A stretch of 64,000 nt of DNA from CAZRWD01 sp964603785 (GTDB lineage Bacteria; Fermentibacterota; Fermentibacteria; Fermentibacterales; Fermentibacteraceae), in assembly GCA_964603785.1 (NCBI GenBank), contig CAZRWD010000001.1, forward strand, positions 124,001 through 188,000, in the 5' to 3' direction. Below, in pieces: positions 25,141 to 33,506 of the stretch. How positions within the stretch are numbered: the first letter of the stretch is position 1; every line of letters begins with the position of its first letter. The position numbers and the translations under genes are program-made. The notes beneath the pieces are model-generated. The model was not told the origin of the DNA, ran no database searches, and saw nothing but the letters and a program-made list of their open reading frames with translations.

Positions 25141-25497
25141 TTGAAGATCCACGAGCAGGTCAAGGATGCGGTAACGATTCTGCGGGTCTCGGGTAAGCTC
25201 ATCAGCGGCCCGGAGCTGATGGAGCTCAAGACGGCCTTCCAGAACGTCGTCAACCAGGATCGCCACAGGAAGGTGCTCCTCGATCTCGGCGGCGTGTCCT
25301 GGATGGACAGCTCGGGCCTCGGGGTGATCGTCTCCGGCCACACGACAATCAGCCGGGCCGGCGGAGAGATGAAGATCCTCAACGCCACCAAGAAGATCCA
25401 CGAGCTCTTCATCATCACGAAGCTGATAACCGTCTTCGAGACCTTCCAGGACGAGCACGCGGCGCTGGGGAGCTTCGCCGGCGGTGCTGGGGCTTGA
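25141..25497 (+). CDS. STAS-domain anti-sigma factor antagonist
   Basis: A 118-residue RsbV/SpoIIAA-like protein. The start is TTG 25141 after GGGAGG. The fold reads VKDAVTILRVSGKLISG, then VLLDLGGVSWMDSSGLGVIVSG with the phosphorylatable serine at residue 57 or 58. In such modules the kinase phosphorylates this serine and the phosphatase removes the phosphate, releasing the kinase partner. Its stop overlaps the TTG of the kinase gene (TTGA), and the phosphatase fusion follows, giving a complete switch in three genes. Confidence 0.93.
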   Translation: MKIHEQVKDAVTILRVSGKLISGPELMELKTAFQNVVNQDRHRKVLLDLGGVSWMDSSGLGVIVSGHTTISRAGGEMKILNATKKIHELFIITKLITVFETFQDEHAALGSFAGGAGA

Positions 25498-25907
25498 TCC
25501 CGGTAAGGCTCTCGATACCGAGCTCGGAGGTCTTCCTCGAACCGGTCCAGGTCTTCGTCGAGAAGGTGGGGGCCATCGCGGGCGTGGAGGATGACGAACT
25601 GACCTCCCTGTCCATCGCGGTGCTCGAGCTCGTCAAGAACGCGATGGAGCACGGCAACTGCATGGATCCCGACAAGCCGGTCGATCTCGTGCTGGAGTCC
25701 CTTCCCGGCAGGCTGCAGGTCAGGGTGGAGGACCAGGGGTCCTGGAGGCCCGCCGAGGAGATCGGATACCAGCCCGGGGAGGGCGAGGAGCTGTTCTCCC
25801 ACCGCGGGAGGGGGATACTCATCGCCAGGAACCTCGCCAGATGGATCGAGTTCGGGCACACCGACGACGGGAGGACGCAGGCCGTTCTTGTCTGGCCTGT
25901 TACTTGA
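25494..25907 (+). CDS. RsbW-like serine kinase/anti-sigma factor
   Basis: A 137-residue GHKL ATPase. The N box is ELVKNAMEHGN, the G1 box VEDQGSW and the G2 box HRGRGILIAR, in the arrangement of RsbW/SpoIIAB. It should phosphorylate the STAS protein and, when free, bind a sigma factor or other partner. TTG start 25494 overlaps the STAS stop; its own stop overlaps the ATG of the large phosphatase. No sigma-factor gene lies nearby, so the final target is unknown. Confidence 0.92.
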   Translation: MIPVRLSIPSSEVFLEPVQVFVEKVGAIAGVEDDELTSLSIAVLELVKNAMEHGNCMDPDKPVDLVLESLPGRLQVRVEDQGSWRPAEEIGYQPGEGEELFSHRGRGILIARNLARWIEFGHTDDGRTQAVLVWPVT

Positions 25908-28900
25908 TGGACCTCCTCCGCCTCTGCCTCGCCAGGGAGAAGCGGTCCTTCCCGGGCAGCATCGAAGAACTGATCCGGAACGACCTGGAGAGGCTCGAGC
26001 CGCCCGCCTGGGCCACGGGACTCGGCATCGTCGATTCCGTCGAGGGCGCCGACGCCCTGATACTTCTGTTCAACGGCGAGCCCTCCGAGATCATCCGCTC
26101 CTCCTTCCACAGGGCCCTGAGGCGCTCGATGCCCATAGCCGGCCTGGGCCTCGCGGAGCCGGCGTACCCGGACAGCATCTTCATGAAGCTCAAGGCCTGG
26201 AGCACCTGGTGGACGCTGCCCGCCCCCGGGGATGACAGGCAGGCCACATCCCGGGCCATCCAGGGATGGGTTTCCGGAATCGTCCGTGAGAACGCGCCCT
26301 TCCCCTCCGGGGACGATCTGCTGGCGGTCTACGGAAGGACCGACCCCGAGCCCGTCGACCAGGAGAGCCTGGACCGGGCCGGCGCCGTCTTCCGCAGGAG
26401 GGGCTTCGTCTGTCTGAGCGGATCGCTCGGCTCGGGCAAGACCACTCTCGCCAGGAAGCTGCTCGTCGAATCGGCCGAGGAGGGCCTGTACCCAATCGAG
26501 GTGATCTCCGCCGACCTCGACACGAGGGCCGTGGAATCGCTCCTCACCGGTCCGGAGGACTGTGTGGTCTTCCTGGACCTCGACACCCTCAGGCGCTTCG
26601 CCGGGCTCTGGTCGGCCTACATCTGGGATCTCGCGCTGTCTCTGATGATCCGGGCCACAGAGTCGAGCCGCAGGCTCATCCTGGCCTCGTCCGCCCCCAA
26701 GATCGAGGCCGTCTTCGAGACGTACGGCGAGGCGCACGTGCACCTTCCCGACCCCGCTGCGCATCGAGGCAGGAGGCTCGCACAGGGCAGGTCGGCCTTC
26801 GAGAGGCTGATCGCCGCGGACCCTCTCGACGCGGCAGTGGAGGTGCTGCTGGCCGCGTTCGACCCCGTCGTGCCCGAGAGCCTGTTCAGGGAGACCCTCC
26901 TCGACCTCTGGGAGCGCCTCTACATGGTCTTCGAGAAGCGGTTCCCCTCTCTGGCCGAGCTCTCCCTGCGATATGACGGCAGCCCGGCGGGCAGGGGCCT
27001 GCCGCCCTTCAGGCGCGTGCGGATCGACGGCGAGACGCACCTGGCTTCATGCGACGCGACGCTCATGACCGCCGTGGACGACGCGATCGCCGAGCTGACC
27101 AGACGGAAGGACCCCCTCATCCACTCCCTGGGCGAGGTGACGCTCTCGTCACGCAACGCCCGGGTGCGCAAGGCCGGCTACGTCCTTGCCTTCTTCTACG
27201 ACCTGCTCGACGACGAGATGAAGGCCGCACTCCTCCATGCGGTCTCCCGCGAGGACGACGAATCCAACCTCTCCGACACCCTTGGAGTGCTGCTGCGCGA
27301 TCCCGGCTCCGCCGACAGCGGGATGATCGGCCTCTTCGACTTCCTCAGCTCGTCCTCCGATCCTGCGCGAAGGCGTAGTCTGGCAAGCGTCTGCGCCAAG
27401 CCCTGGATCAGGACCGACCCGAGGCTCGCGCCGGCGATCGGGCGCCTCGTGGCCGATCCCGATGCCGAGGTCAGGGCGGAACTCATGAGGGGCATCGCCA
27501 TCTGGGGGGAGGGGAGCGACCAGGACGGCATCTTCTCGAAGCTCGTGGAGGACGGGTCTGAGCCCGTCAGGGCGCAGCTGATGTCCCTTGCCGGGAGTCG
27601 CTTCCCCAGGGTCAGCCAGCAGGAGCTGAAGGCCATCAACGACGTGCTGTCGGGCGACAACCGCAGGCTGGTCGCCCGCCTGGCCTGGGGCCTCCTGAAC
27701 AGGTCTCCGGAGCAGTTCTGCTCGGAGTTCACCGATCTGCTGTGGCTGATCCTCGACAAGCTGCCCCCGGGCGGCAGGGGCATGGTCGCAAGGCAGATCG
27801 GCGGCCGGCTGAGGTATTTCGACGTGGACCTCAGGAAGGCGCTCGTCACCGACCTCCAGGAGGAGGACCAGGCCGCCGTTGCCCTCTGCCTCCTCATGAA
27901 CTACTCTTGGCTGACCGCCGAGGAGGAGGACCGCCTCTGGAACCTGGCGCTGAGCAGGATCCAGGGGGACAGCGCGTTCGCATCGCTCATACTCAGGTAC
28001 TTCAGCGTCTTCGATTCCGACAGGAGGGTCGACCTGATCCGCGCCGTGCTCGGATCCGAGGCCTACCAGGGCCGCGAGGCGCTCAGCCAGCTGATAGCCC
28101 GGCTGCGCTGGGACCTCGCGGAGGTCACCCTCAGGGTCGCCTCCGAGATACTCTCCTCGGGCAGGGCGGAGGACAGGTCGAGGCTCTGCTGGTTCCTGCT
28201 CTGGAACATGGACATCTTCGAGGACGAGGGTGAGAGGATCGTCGCAAAGCTCTCCGCCGACAGGTCACCCCTCGTGAGGGTCGCCCTCGCCCGGTCCGTG
28301 CTGAGGCTGGGTCTCTCGGGTCCCGTCGCGGAGGGCATCCTGACTGGTCTGTCCGACGATCCGGAACGATCGGTCAGGGCGCAGGTCGGGGAGGCTCTCG
28401 GCAGGCTGTCCGGGGTGCTCGAACCGGACAGCGCCATGGTGCTGGACCGGCTGGTTTCCGACCCCGATTCGTCGGTGCGGGTGAAGACCCTCCGCGGCCT
28501 CCTCGACTCCGTCCACACGGGGACCGACGAGAGGATGAAGATGCTCAGGAAGGCATCCTCGGACGCCTCGCCGGGCATGAGGAGGGAGGTGGTCGTGCTT
28601 CTCTCCGAGCACCAGTACCTCCTGGAGGAGGCCGAGGCGGCCGAGCTCATATCCGAGTTCCTCTCCGATCCCGACGAGAAGACCAGGCTGGAGGCGGCCC
28701 GCCTCGTCACCTCCAGCCCCGAACTGATCTCGTCCGAGGCAGTGAGGAGGAGGCTCCCCGACCTTCTGTTGAACAGGCCCTCGGCCGGCGGCACCATCAT
28801 GGACGAACTGAGCACCGCCAGGGAGATCCAGAAGGAGTTCCTCCCGGATGCGCCTCCCAGGCTCGAGTCCTACGACATCGAGTTCTTCTACAGTCCGGCG

Positions 28901-29518
28901 AGGGAGATAGGGGGCGACTACTACGACTTCTTCACCCTGCCCGAGAGGAACATCGGCCTCGCCATAGGGGACGTCACCGGCAAGGGCATACCCGCGGCCC
29001 TCACGATGGCCGGCCTGAAGGGCAATCTCGGTGCGCAGGTGCAGAACATCTACTCCATAAGCGAGATTGTCCGCAGGGTGAACGAGGCCGTCTGCACGGG
29101 CGCGGAGGGGCAGTCGCTGGCGGGGCTCTTCTACGGCGTGCTGGACACGAGGAGCGGGATGCTCACATATGTGAACGCCGGGCACAACCCGCCCATCCTG
29201 CTGAAGAGGGAGGGTCAGGCGAAGCTGCTCACCGAGGGCGGCCTCCTGCTGGGCGTGTCGGGCGGAGCGGAGTACGAGCATGGCTACATCAGCCTCGAGG
29301 CCGCCGACGTTCTCGTGATGTACACCGACGGCATCACGGAGGCGATGGACCCGGAGGGCGGGGAGTTCGGGCTGCAGAGGCTGGTCGAGGTCTCCCTCGC
29401 CTCCAGGGATCTTTCGAGCCGGCAGATCATCTCGCGGATCCTCGATTCGGTGAACCGTCACTCGGCCGGCAGCCCCCGCGCCGACGACCAGACACTAGTT
29501 GTCGTGAGGCACAGATGA
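25907..29518 (+). CDS. P-loop NTPase - HEAT-like repeat - SpoIIE/RsbU phosphatase fusion
   Basis: A 1203-residue protein. Residues ~1-110 form an alpha/beta domain of unknown type. Residues ~150-330 hold a P-loop NTPase: Walker A SGSLGSGKTTLARK (Lys178), Walker B VVFLDLD (Asp224, Asp226), then a SLASSAP-like sensor strand, resembling STAND-type signalling NTPases. Residues ~400-960 are helical pairs with HEAT-like spacing (e.g. LVADPDAEVRAELMRGIA; LSDDPERSVRAQVGEALG). Residues 965-1203 form a PP2C/SpoIIE phosphatase: AREIQKEFLP, EIGGDYYDFF, GDVTGKGIPAAL and ADDQTLVVV, with the metal-binding aspartates kept. It should dephosphorylate the adjacent STAS protein when the NTPase/HEAT part senses a ligand. 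I know no standard family with this order. Confidence 0.88.
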   Translation: MDLLRLCLAREKRSFPGSIEELIRNDLERLEPPAWATGLGIVDSVEGADALILLFNGEPSEIIRSSFHRALRRSMPIAGLGLAEPAYPDSIFMKLKAWSTWWTLPAPGDDRQATSRAIQGWVSGIVRENAPFPSGDDLLAVYGRTDPEPVDQESLDRAGAVFRRRGFVCLSGSLGSGKTTLARKLLVESAEEGLYPIEVISADLDTRAVESLLTGPEDCVVFLDLDTLRRFAGLWSAYIWDLALSLMIRATESSRRLILASSAPKIEAVFETYGEAHVHLPDPAAHRGRRLAQGRSAFERLIAADPLDAAVEVLLAAFDPVVPESLFRETLLDLWERLYMVFEKRFPSLAELSLRYDGSPAGRGLPPFRRVRIDGETHLASCDATLMTAVDDAIAELTRRKDPLIHSLGEVTLSSRNARVRKAGYVLAFFYDLLDDEMKAALLHAVSREDDESNLSDTLGVLLRDPGSADSGMIGLFDFLSSSSDPARRRSLASVCAKPWIRTDPRLAPAIGRLVADPDAEVRAELMRGIAIWGEGSDQDGIFSKLVEDGSEPVRAQLMSLAGSRFPRVSQQELKAINDVLSGDNRRLVARLAWGLLNRSPEQFCSEFTDLLWLILDKLPPGGRGMVARQIGGRLRYFDVDLRKALVTDLQEEDQAAVALCLLMNYSWLTAEEEDRLWNLALSRIQGDSAFASLILRYFSVFDSDRRVDLIRAVLGSEAYQGREALSQLIARLRWDLAEVTLRVASEILSSGRAEDRSRLCWFLLWNMDIFEDEGERIVAKLSADRSPLVRVALARSVLRLGLSGPVAEGILTGLSDDPERSVRAQVGEALGRLSGVLEPDSAMVLDRLVSDPDSSVRVKTLRGLLDSVHTGTDERMKMLRKASSDASPGMRREVVVLLSEHQYLLEEAEAAELISEFLSDPDEKTRLEAARLVTSSPELISSEAVRRRLPDLLLNRPSAGGTIMDELSTAREIQKEFLPDAPPRLESYDIEFFYSPAREIGGDYYDFFTLPERNIGLAIGDVTGKGIPAALTMAGLKGNLGAQVQNIYSISEIVRRVNEAVCTGAEGQSLAGLFYGVLDTRSGMLTYVNAGHNPPILLKREGQAKLLTEGGLLLGVSGGAEYEHGYISLEAADVLVMYTDGITEAMDPEGGEFGLQRLVEVSLASRDLSSRQIISRILDSVNRHSAGSPRADDQTLVVVRHR

Positions 29519-30279
29519 TGAAGACGGTTTTCGTCCTCTCGGATTTCGGCTGCCGCGACTCCTACTGCGGCCAGATGAAGGCGTCCCTCCTGACTCACCT
29601 GGGAGGGGAGGCGTCGATCATCGATCTCGGTAACTGCATATCCGCCGGAGATATAGCCTCTGGGGCATTCCAGCTCATGATAAGCATGCCCCACATACCG
29701 CCGGGGACGGGGCTGCTCGCGATAGTCGACCCCGGAGTCGGCACCGAGCGGAGGGCCCTGATCGCCCTCAGCGGCGGCGTGCTGGTGGCCGCCCCCGACA
29801 ACGGCCTCCTCAGCTGGATCGAGCTCGAGAGGGTCTTCGTCCTCCCCCCCTCCCGCGAGGGAAGCACAGTCTTCCACGGGAGGGACCTGTTCGCCCCGGC
29901 CCTGGCACGGGCGATGACGGACGGGGCCTGGCTGGAGACTCTCGAGGAGATAGCCCCGGCATCCATCGTGCGGAGGCCGAAGAACTCCCCCCGCCGGACC
30001 GTGAATGGAATCGAGACCGAGGTGGCCCATGTGGACGGGTTCGGCAACTGCATCCTCTGGCTCACGCGGACGGATGCGGAGGGCTTCGTCCCGAGGGAGG
30101 TCCTGAACACCAGGGGCTCGAGCTTCACCATAAAGAGGGCCGACACATACGGACCGGCAGGTCCGGGGCTGATCCTGCTCGAGGGGAGCAGTCGTCTTCT
30201 GGAGATTGCTCTCAGCGGAGGCAGCGCCGCCTACCTGACGGGGCTGTCCGAGGGTGACACGGTGCTCCTGAGGTCCTGA
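29515..30279 (+). CDS. SAM hydroxide adenosyltransferase (DUF62/chlorinase-fluorinase fold)
   Basis: A 254-residue protein of the SAM hydrolase family. Motifs: LSDFGCRDSYCGQMK at the N-terminus, IVDPGVGTERRALI, APDNGLLSWI, FHGRDLFAPALA and a C-terminal beta domain with GNCILWL and LTGLSEGDTVLL. The non-halogenating members split S-adenosylmethionine with water into adenosine and methionine. The fluorinase-specific insertion is absent as far as can be seen. It overlaps the phosphatase gene by four bases, so it is in the same operon. Confidence 0.92.
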   Translation: MMKTVFVLSDFGCRDSYCGQMKASLLTHLGGEASIIDLGNCISAGDIASGAFQLMISMPHIPPGTGLLAIVDPGVGTERRALIALSGGVLVAAPDNGLLSWIELERVFVLPPSREGSTVFHGRDLFAPALARAMTDGAWLETLEEIAPASIVRRPKNSPRRTVNGIETEVAHVDGFGNCILWLTRTDAEGFVPREVLNTRGSSFTIKRADTYGPAGPGLILLEGSSRLLEIALSGGSAAYLTGLSEGDTVLLRS

Positions 30280-31409
30280 TGAAGCACATCTCCATCCTGC
30301 TCCACATCTACCAGCCACCCAACCAGGATCCGGACATCGTGAGGCTCGTCGACGCCGAATGCTACCGGCCGATCTCCGCCCTGCTCGAATCCACCGGGGC
30401 CAGGGTCACCGTGAACATGAACTACTCCCTCACCGAGCAGCTCGCAGTCATCTCCCCGTCCACGCCGGAAATCCTCGGGGCGGCAGGCGGGGTCGAGTTC
30501 TGCACATCGGGAGCCTATCATCCGATCCTCCCGCTGGTCCCAGAGGCCGAGGCGGAGAGGCAGATCGAACTGAACAACCGAGGCAACGGCCGGCTCCTCC
30601 GCCGCTGGGCCCCGTCCGGCGTGTTCCCCCCGGAGATGGCCTTCAGCAGCCGGCTGGCATCTCTCTTCGCGCGAATGGGTTACCTGTGGACGGTCACGGA
30701 CGATCTGCCCTGGGTGAGCGCGGGCGGGGAGGCGCCGTTCGACTGGATCCCCTCCTGCGGAGGACTCTCCGTGTTCCTCAGGAGCAATTTCTGGAGCAAC
30801 AGGATAGCATTCCACGGGATCGACGGCGCACTCACCGCGACCGAGATCCGGGAGGGTCTGGCGGCCTGGTCGGGCGAGCGTGACGCCTATCTGGTCATCG
30901 CGCTGGACGGCGAGACCTTCGGCCATCACAGGAAGGGCGCGGTGGATGGCTTCCTGCGACCCTTCCTCGAGAGCGCGGGGAGGATGCCGGGCGTCCGCCT
31001 CACGACTCTCGGGGAGCTCCGCGGGATCTTCCCGGCGAAACCGGTGGACATCCCCGACGGGTCATGGTCGACCTCCCCGGCCGACATGGCCAGAGGGGTT
31101 CCCTGGCCTCTCTGGAACGATCCCGCGGTTGCCGACCACGGCGCTCTCCGGGCCCTCAGCAGCTCCGTCCTGGCCTGGGCCAGGGAGTGCAGGGGGGATG
31201 ACGTTGCGACCCTCGCCGACAGGATGTTATACTCGTGCCCGTTCTGGTGGGCCTCGCCGGGCAGGGAGAACCCCGCCCAGGTGAGGCGCGGCGTACTATC
31301 GATGATCGAGACGGCACTCGCGGCATTCCGCGAGACCGGCGACAGGCAGAGGATGGACGGAGTCATGGCCCTTGCCGGAGCCGTCCCCTCCATGTGCAGA
31401 GAGGTCTGA
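30279..31409 (+). CDS. Glycoside hydrolase family 57-like protein
   Basis: A 376-residue protein resembling the catalytic barrel of GH57. It begins with ISILLHIYQPPNQDP, the usual start strand with the active-site His, includes GVEFCTSGAYHPILPL, FPPEMAF and GYLWTVTDD, and has the ALDGETFGHH strand with the likely catalytic acid. GH57 enzymes act on alpha-glucans or related sugars. It is shorter than classical GH57 amylases and lacks their C-terminal domain. Start ATG 30279 overlaps the preceding stop (TGATG). Confidence 0.88.
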   Translation: MKHISILLHIYQPPNQDPDIVRLVDAECYRPISALLESTGARVTVNMNYSLTEQLAVISPSTPEILGAAGGVEFCTSGAYHPILPLVPEAEAERQIELNNRGNGRLLRRWAPSGVFPPEMAFSSRLASLFARMGYLWTVTDDLPWVSAGGEAPFDWIPSCGGLSVFLRSNFWSNRIAFHGIDGALTATEIREGLAAWSGERDAYLVIALDGETFGHHRKGAVDGFLRPFLESAGRMPGVRLTTLGELRGIFPAKPVDIPDGSWSTSPADMARGVPWPLWNDPAVADHGALRALSSSVLAWARECRGDDVATLADRMLYSCPFWWASPGRENPAQVRRGVLSMIETALAAFRETGDRQRMDGVMALAGAVPSMCREV

Positions 31410-31413
31410 TCCC

Positions 31414-31614
31414 ATGCCGAAGAAGGACAGGTCGTTCGCGGCCAAGCTGGCTCACGAGTCGAGAACCGTCATCCGCGACCAGTGCCCGGTCTGCGGCAAG
31501 GAGCGCGTCGCGGTGGTCCTCTACGCCTCCGTGACCGACGATCGCGGAAACTGGCGCCCCCAGCGCAGGCGCACGAAGATCTGCGACTGCAACAGGAGCC
31601 AGATTTACGGCTGA
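31414..31614 (+). CDS. Small zinc-ribbon-like protein
   Basis: A 66-residue basic protein with CPVC near residue 24 and CDC near residue 57, a plausible single zinc site. It lies four bases after the GH57 stop and ahead of the sugar-1-phosphate nucleotidyltransferase. The family is not recognised, but the size and Cys pairs suggest a small nucleic-acid or protein adaptor. Confidence 0.65.
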   Translation: MPKKDRSFAAKLAHESRTVIRDQCPVCGKERVAVVLYASVTDDRGNWRPQRRRTKICDCNRSQIYG

Positions 31615-31642
31615 AGCCCTCCCGGGAGGTCTCGAGGGGGTT

Positions 31643-32491
31643 CTGTTCCTCACGGCCGGTCTCGGCAGGAGGGCTGAACCCCTTTCCATACTGCGCCCCA
31701 AATGCCTCCTTCCCTGGGGCCGTTCCACCGTGCTGGGCAGGCTCGCCGCGGCAGTCTCGGAGCTGCAGCCGCGGAGGGTCGTGGCGAACGCCTCCCGATG
31801 CCCCGACCTGGTGGCCGCCGAGATCGAACGCGCATCGGGGACCAGGTGCGAGATCCTCTTCGAGGCAAGGCCCCTGGGAGTCTGCAGGACCATCGCCGGC
31901 CTGGCGGGACGGACGCGGGGGACCTGGATGATCGCCAACACCGACATGGTGATCGAAGCCGACATCGGTGCGATGCTGGAGCACCACAGGTCCACGGGTT
32001 CGGCATGGACGGTGCTCGCAGGTCCGCCCCTCGAGGGGTACGGACTGCTCCACGCCGGGCGCGACGGGTCGTTCGGGGGCGGCCCCCTGCCCATGCACTA
32101 CTGGGGGCTGAGCATCATGGATGCCCCGGTCTTCGATCTCGCGGCCCGGGTGTCTCCATCGACCCTGTTCGGCGGACTCGCTGCCGCCGCCCGCGGGGAG
32201 GGCCTGATCCTCTCCGTGTGGGGTCCGGGGGAATCGTGGTGCGACACCGGCGAGCCCGGGGTCTACAGGGAGAACCTCCTGAAGCTGGGTTCCTTCGTGC
32301 ACCCGGACGCGAGGATCGAGGAGGGTGCCGCTCTCGAGGGCAGCTGGTATGTTGGACCATGCTGCGAGGTGACCGCCGGATCGGTTCTCGCCGATTCGGT
32401 AATGCTCGAGGGATCTAGACTGGCCGGGGCCGGGTCCGTGAGGGAAGTGCTGCCCTGGTTCACGGAGGTGTGCGGCTGTGCCCGAGGCTGA
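31643..32491 (+). CDS. MurU-like sugar-1-phosphate nucleotidyltransferase
   Basis: A ~282-residue protein. The front reads EGVLFLTAGLGRRAEPLSILRPKCLLPWG, the nucleotidyltransferase signature with the binding loop and the PK motif; MIANTDMVIE provides the metal aspartate, and a short left-handed beta-helix ends it. The following kinase-like gene makes this look like the MurU-AmgK pair that turns recycled N-acetylmuramate into UDP-MurNAc, bypassing early peptidoglycan synthesis. No ATG, GTG or TTG lies before the signature: the first GTG (31730) would delete it. CTG 31643 is given as the likely start, though the exact codon is uncertain. Confidence 0.75.
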   Translation: MFLTAGLGRRAEPLSILRPKCLLPWGRSTVLGRLAAAVSELQPRRVVANASRCPDLVAAEIERASGTRCEILFEARPLGVCRTIAGLAGRTRGTWMIANTDMVIEADIGAMLEHHRSTGSAWTVLAGPPLEGYGLLHAGRDGSFGGGPLPMHYWGLSIMDAPVFDLAARVSPSTLFGGLAAAARGEGLILSVWGPGESWCDTGEPGVYRENLLKLGSFVHPDARIEEGAALEGSWYVGPCCEVTAGSVLADSVMLEGSRLAGAGSVREVLPWFTEVCGCARG

Positions 32492-33506
32492 CCTCTTCGA
32501 GGACTGGGTCCGCGTGAGGGTGGGCGGTGACGTGGAGGAGTTCGTGCCCCTGGCCACGGACGCCTCGAGGAGGGCCTTCTTCCGCGTCCGCACACGCTAC
32601 GACAGCTTCGTCGCCATGGACAGCGGCAGGATCCCGATGGACTCCTGGGTGGACATCAACCAGCTCCTCTCCTCGAGGGGGTTCCCTGTGCCGGCCATCG
32701 TCCACGCCGACGTACCCGCAGGGTGGGCCGTGATGGAGGACCTGGGCGACAGGCGCCTCCTGGACCTGCCGGGGAGCGCCTTCGCGAAGTCCCTGGAGGA
32801 CGCGCTCGAGCTCCTCGAGCGCATGCAGAGGGATCTCACGCCGTCGGCATGCTCCGACTCCATAGCGGGGAAGCGCCACTTCACGGCCAGCTTCTTCATG
32901 GCCGAACTCGATCACACGCTCGAGCACCTGTTCTTCAGGCTGCTCGCCGTCCCCGCCGAGGAGGTCGGGATCCTCCAGGAGCACTTCAGGGAGCTGTGCA
33001 CCCTGGCCGCCGACGGGCCGAGGGTCTTCACCCACAGGGACTACCACAGCGCGAACCTCATGTCGGTGGGCGCAGGAGGAAGGGTCGTCATGGTCGACTG
33101 GCAGGACGCGAGATTCGGCCCGCCTGAATACGACCTCTCGAGCCTCCTCAGGGACGGGTACAGGGACATCGGGGATGTGTGGGAGCAGCTCTCGAGGAGG
33201 TTCATCCAGTCGACGGGGAGATCGAACATGTTCCGCGTCGCCGCCTGCGCCTGTCAGCGCAACCTCAAGGCCGCCGGGACATTCGCATACCAGTACAGGG
33301 CCTTCGAGAGGACGGACTACCTCTCCAGCCTCCCGAGGACGATGAGATACCTCTCCGACTATGCCAGGCTCTGCCCCAGGCTCAGGAACCTCGTGGACGG
33401 GGTCCACGGCATACTGGAGACCCGCCGGGGGGAGATCGACCTGTCGGGCTTCAGGGGCGGGGACGATACGGTGATAGTCGAGAACGGCACCCGGGAGGGG
33501 AGATGA
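32478..33506 (+). CDS. AmgK-like sugar kinase (aminoglycoside phosphotransferase fold)
   Basis: A 342-residue APH-fold kinase. It has the ATDASRRAFFRV nucleotide loop, a VMEDLGDRRLLD segment, the catalytic THRDYHSANLM loop (HxDxxxxN) and VVMVDWQDARFGPPEYDLSSLL with the DFG-equivalent Asp. AmgK phosphorylates N-acetylmuramate or N-acetylglucosamine at C1. Overlapping the nucleotidyltransferase gene by 14 bases, it fits the peptidoglycan-recycling pair. GTG start 32478. Confidence 0.85.
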   Translation: MPEADLFEDWVRVRVGGDVEEFVPLATDASRRAFFRVRTRYDSFVAMDSGRIPMDSWVDINQLLSSRGFPVPAIVHADVPAGWAVMEDLGDRRLLDLPGSAFAKSLEDALELLERMQRDLTPSACSDSIAGKRHFTASFFMAELDHTLEHLFFRLLAVPAEEVGILQEHFRELCTLAADGPRVFTHRDYHSANLMSVGAGGRVVMVDWQDARFGPPEYDLSSLLRDGYRDIGDVWEQLSRRFIQSTGRSNMFRVAACACQRNLKAAGTFAYQYRAFERTDYLSSLPRTMRYLSDYARLCPRLRNLVDGVHGILETRRGEIDLSGFRGGDDTVIVENGTREGR

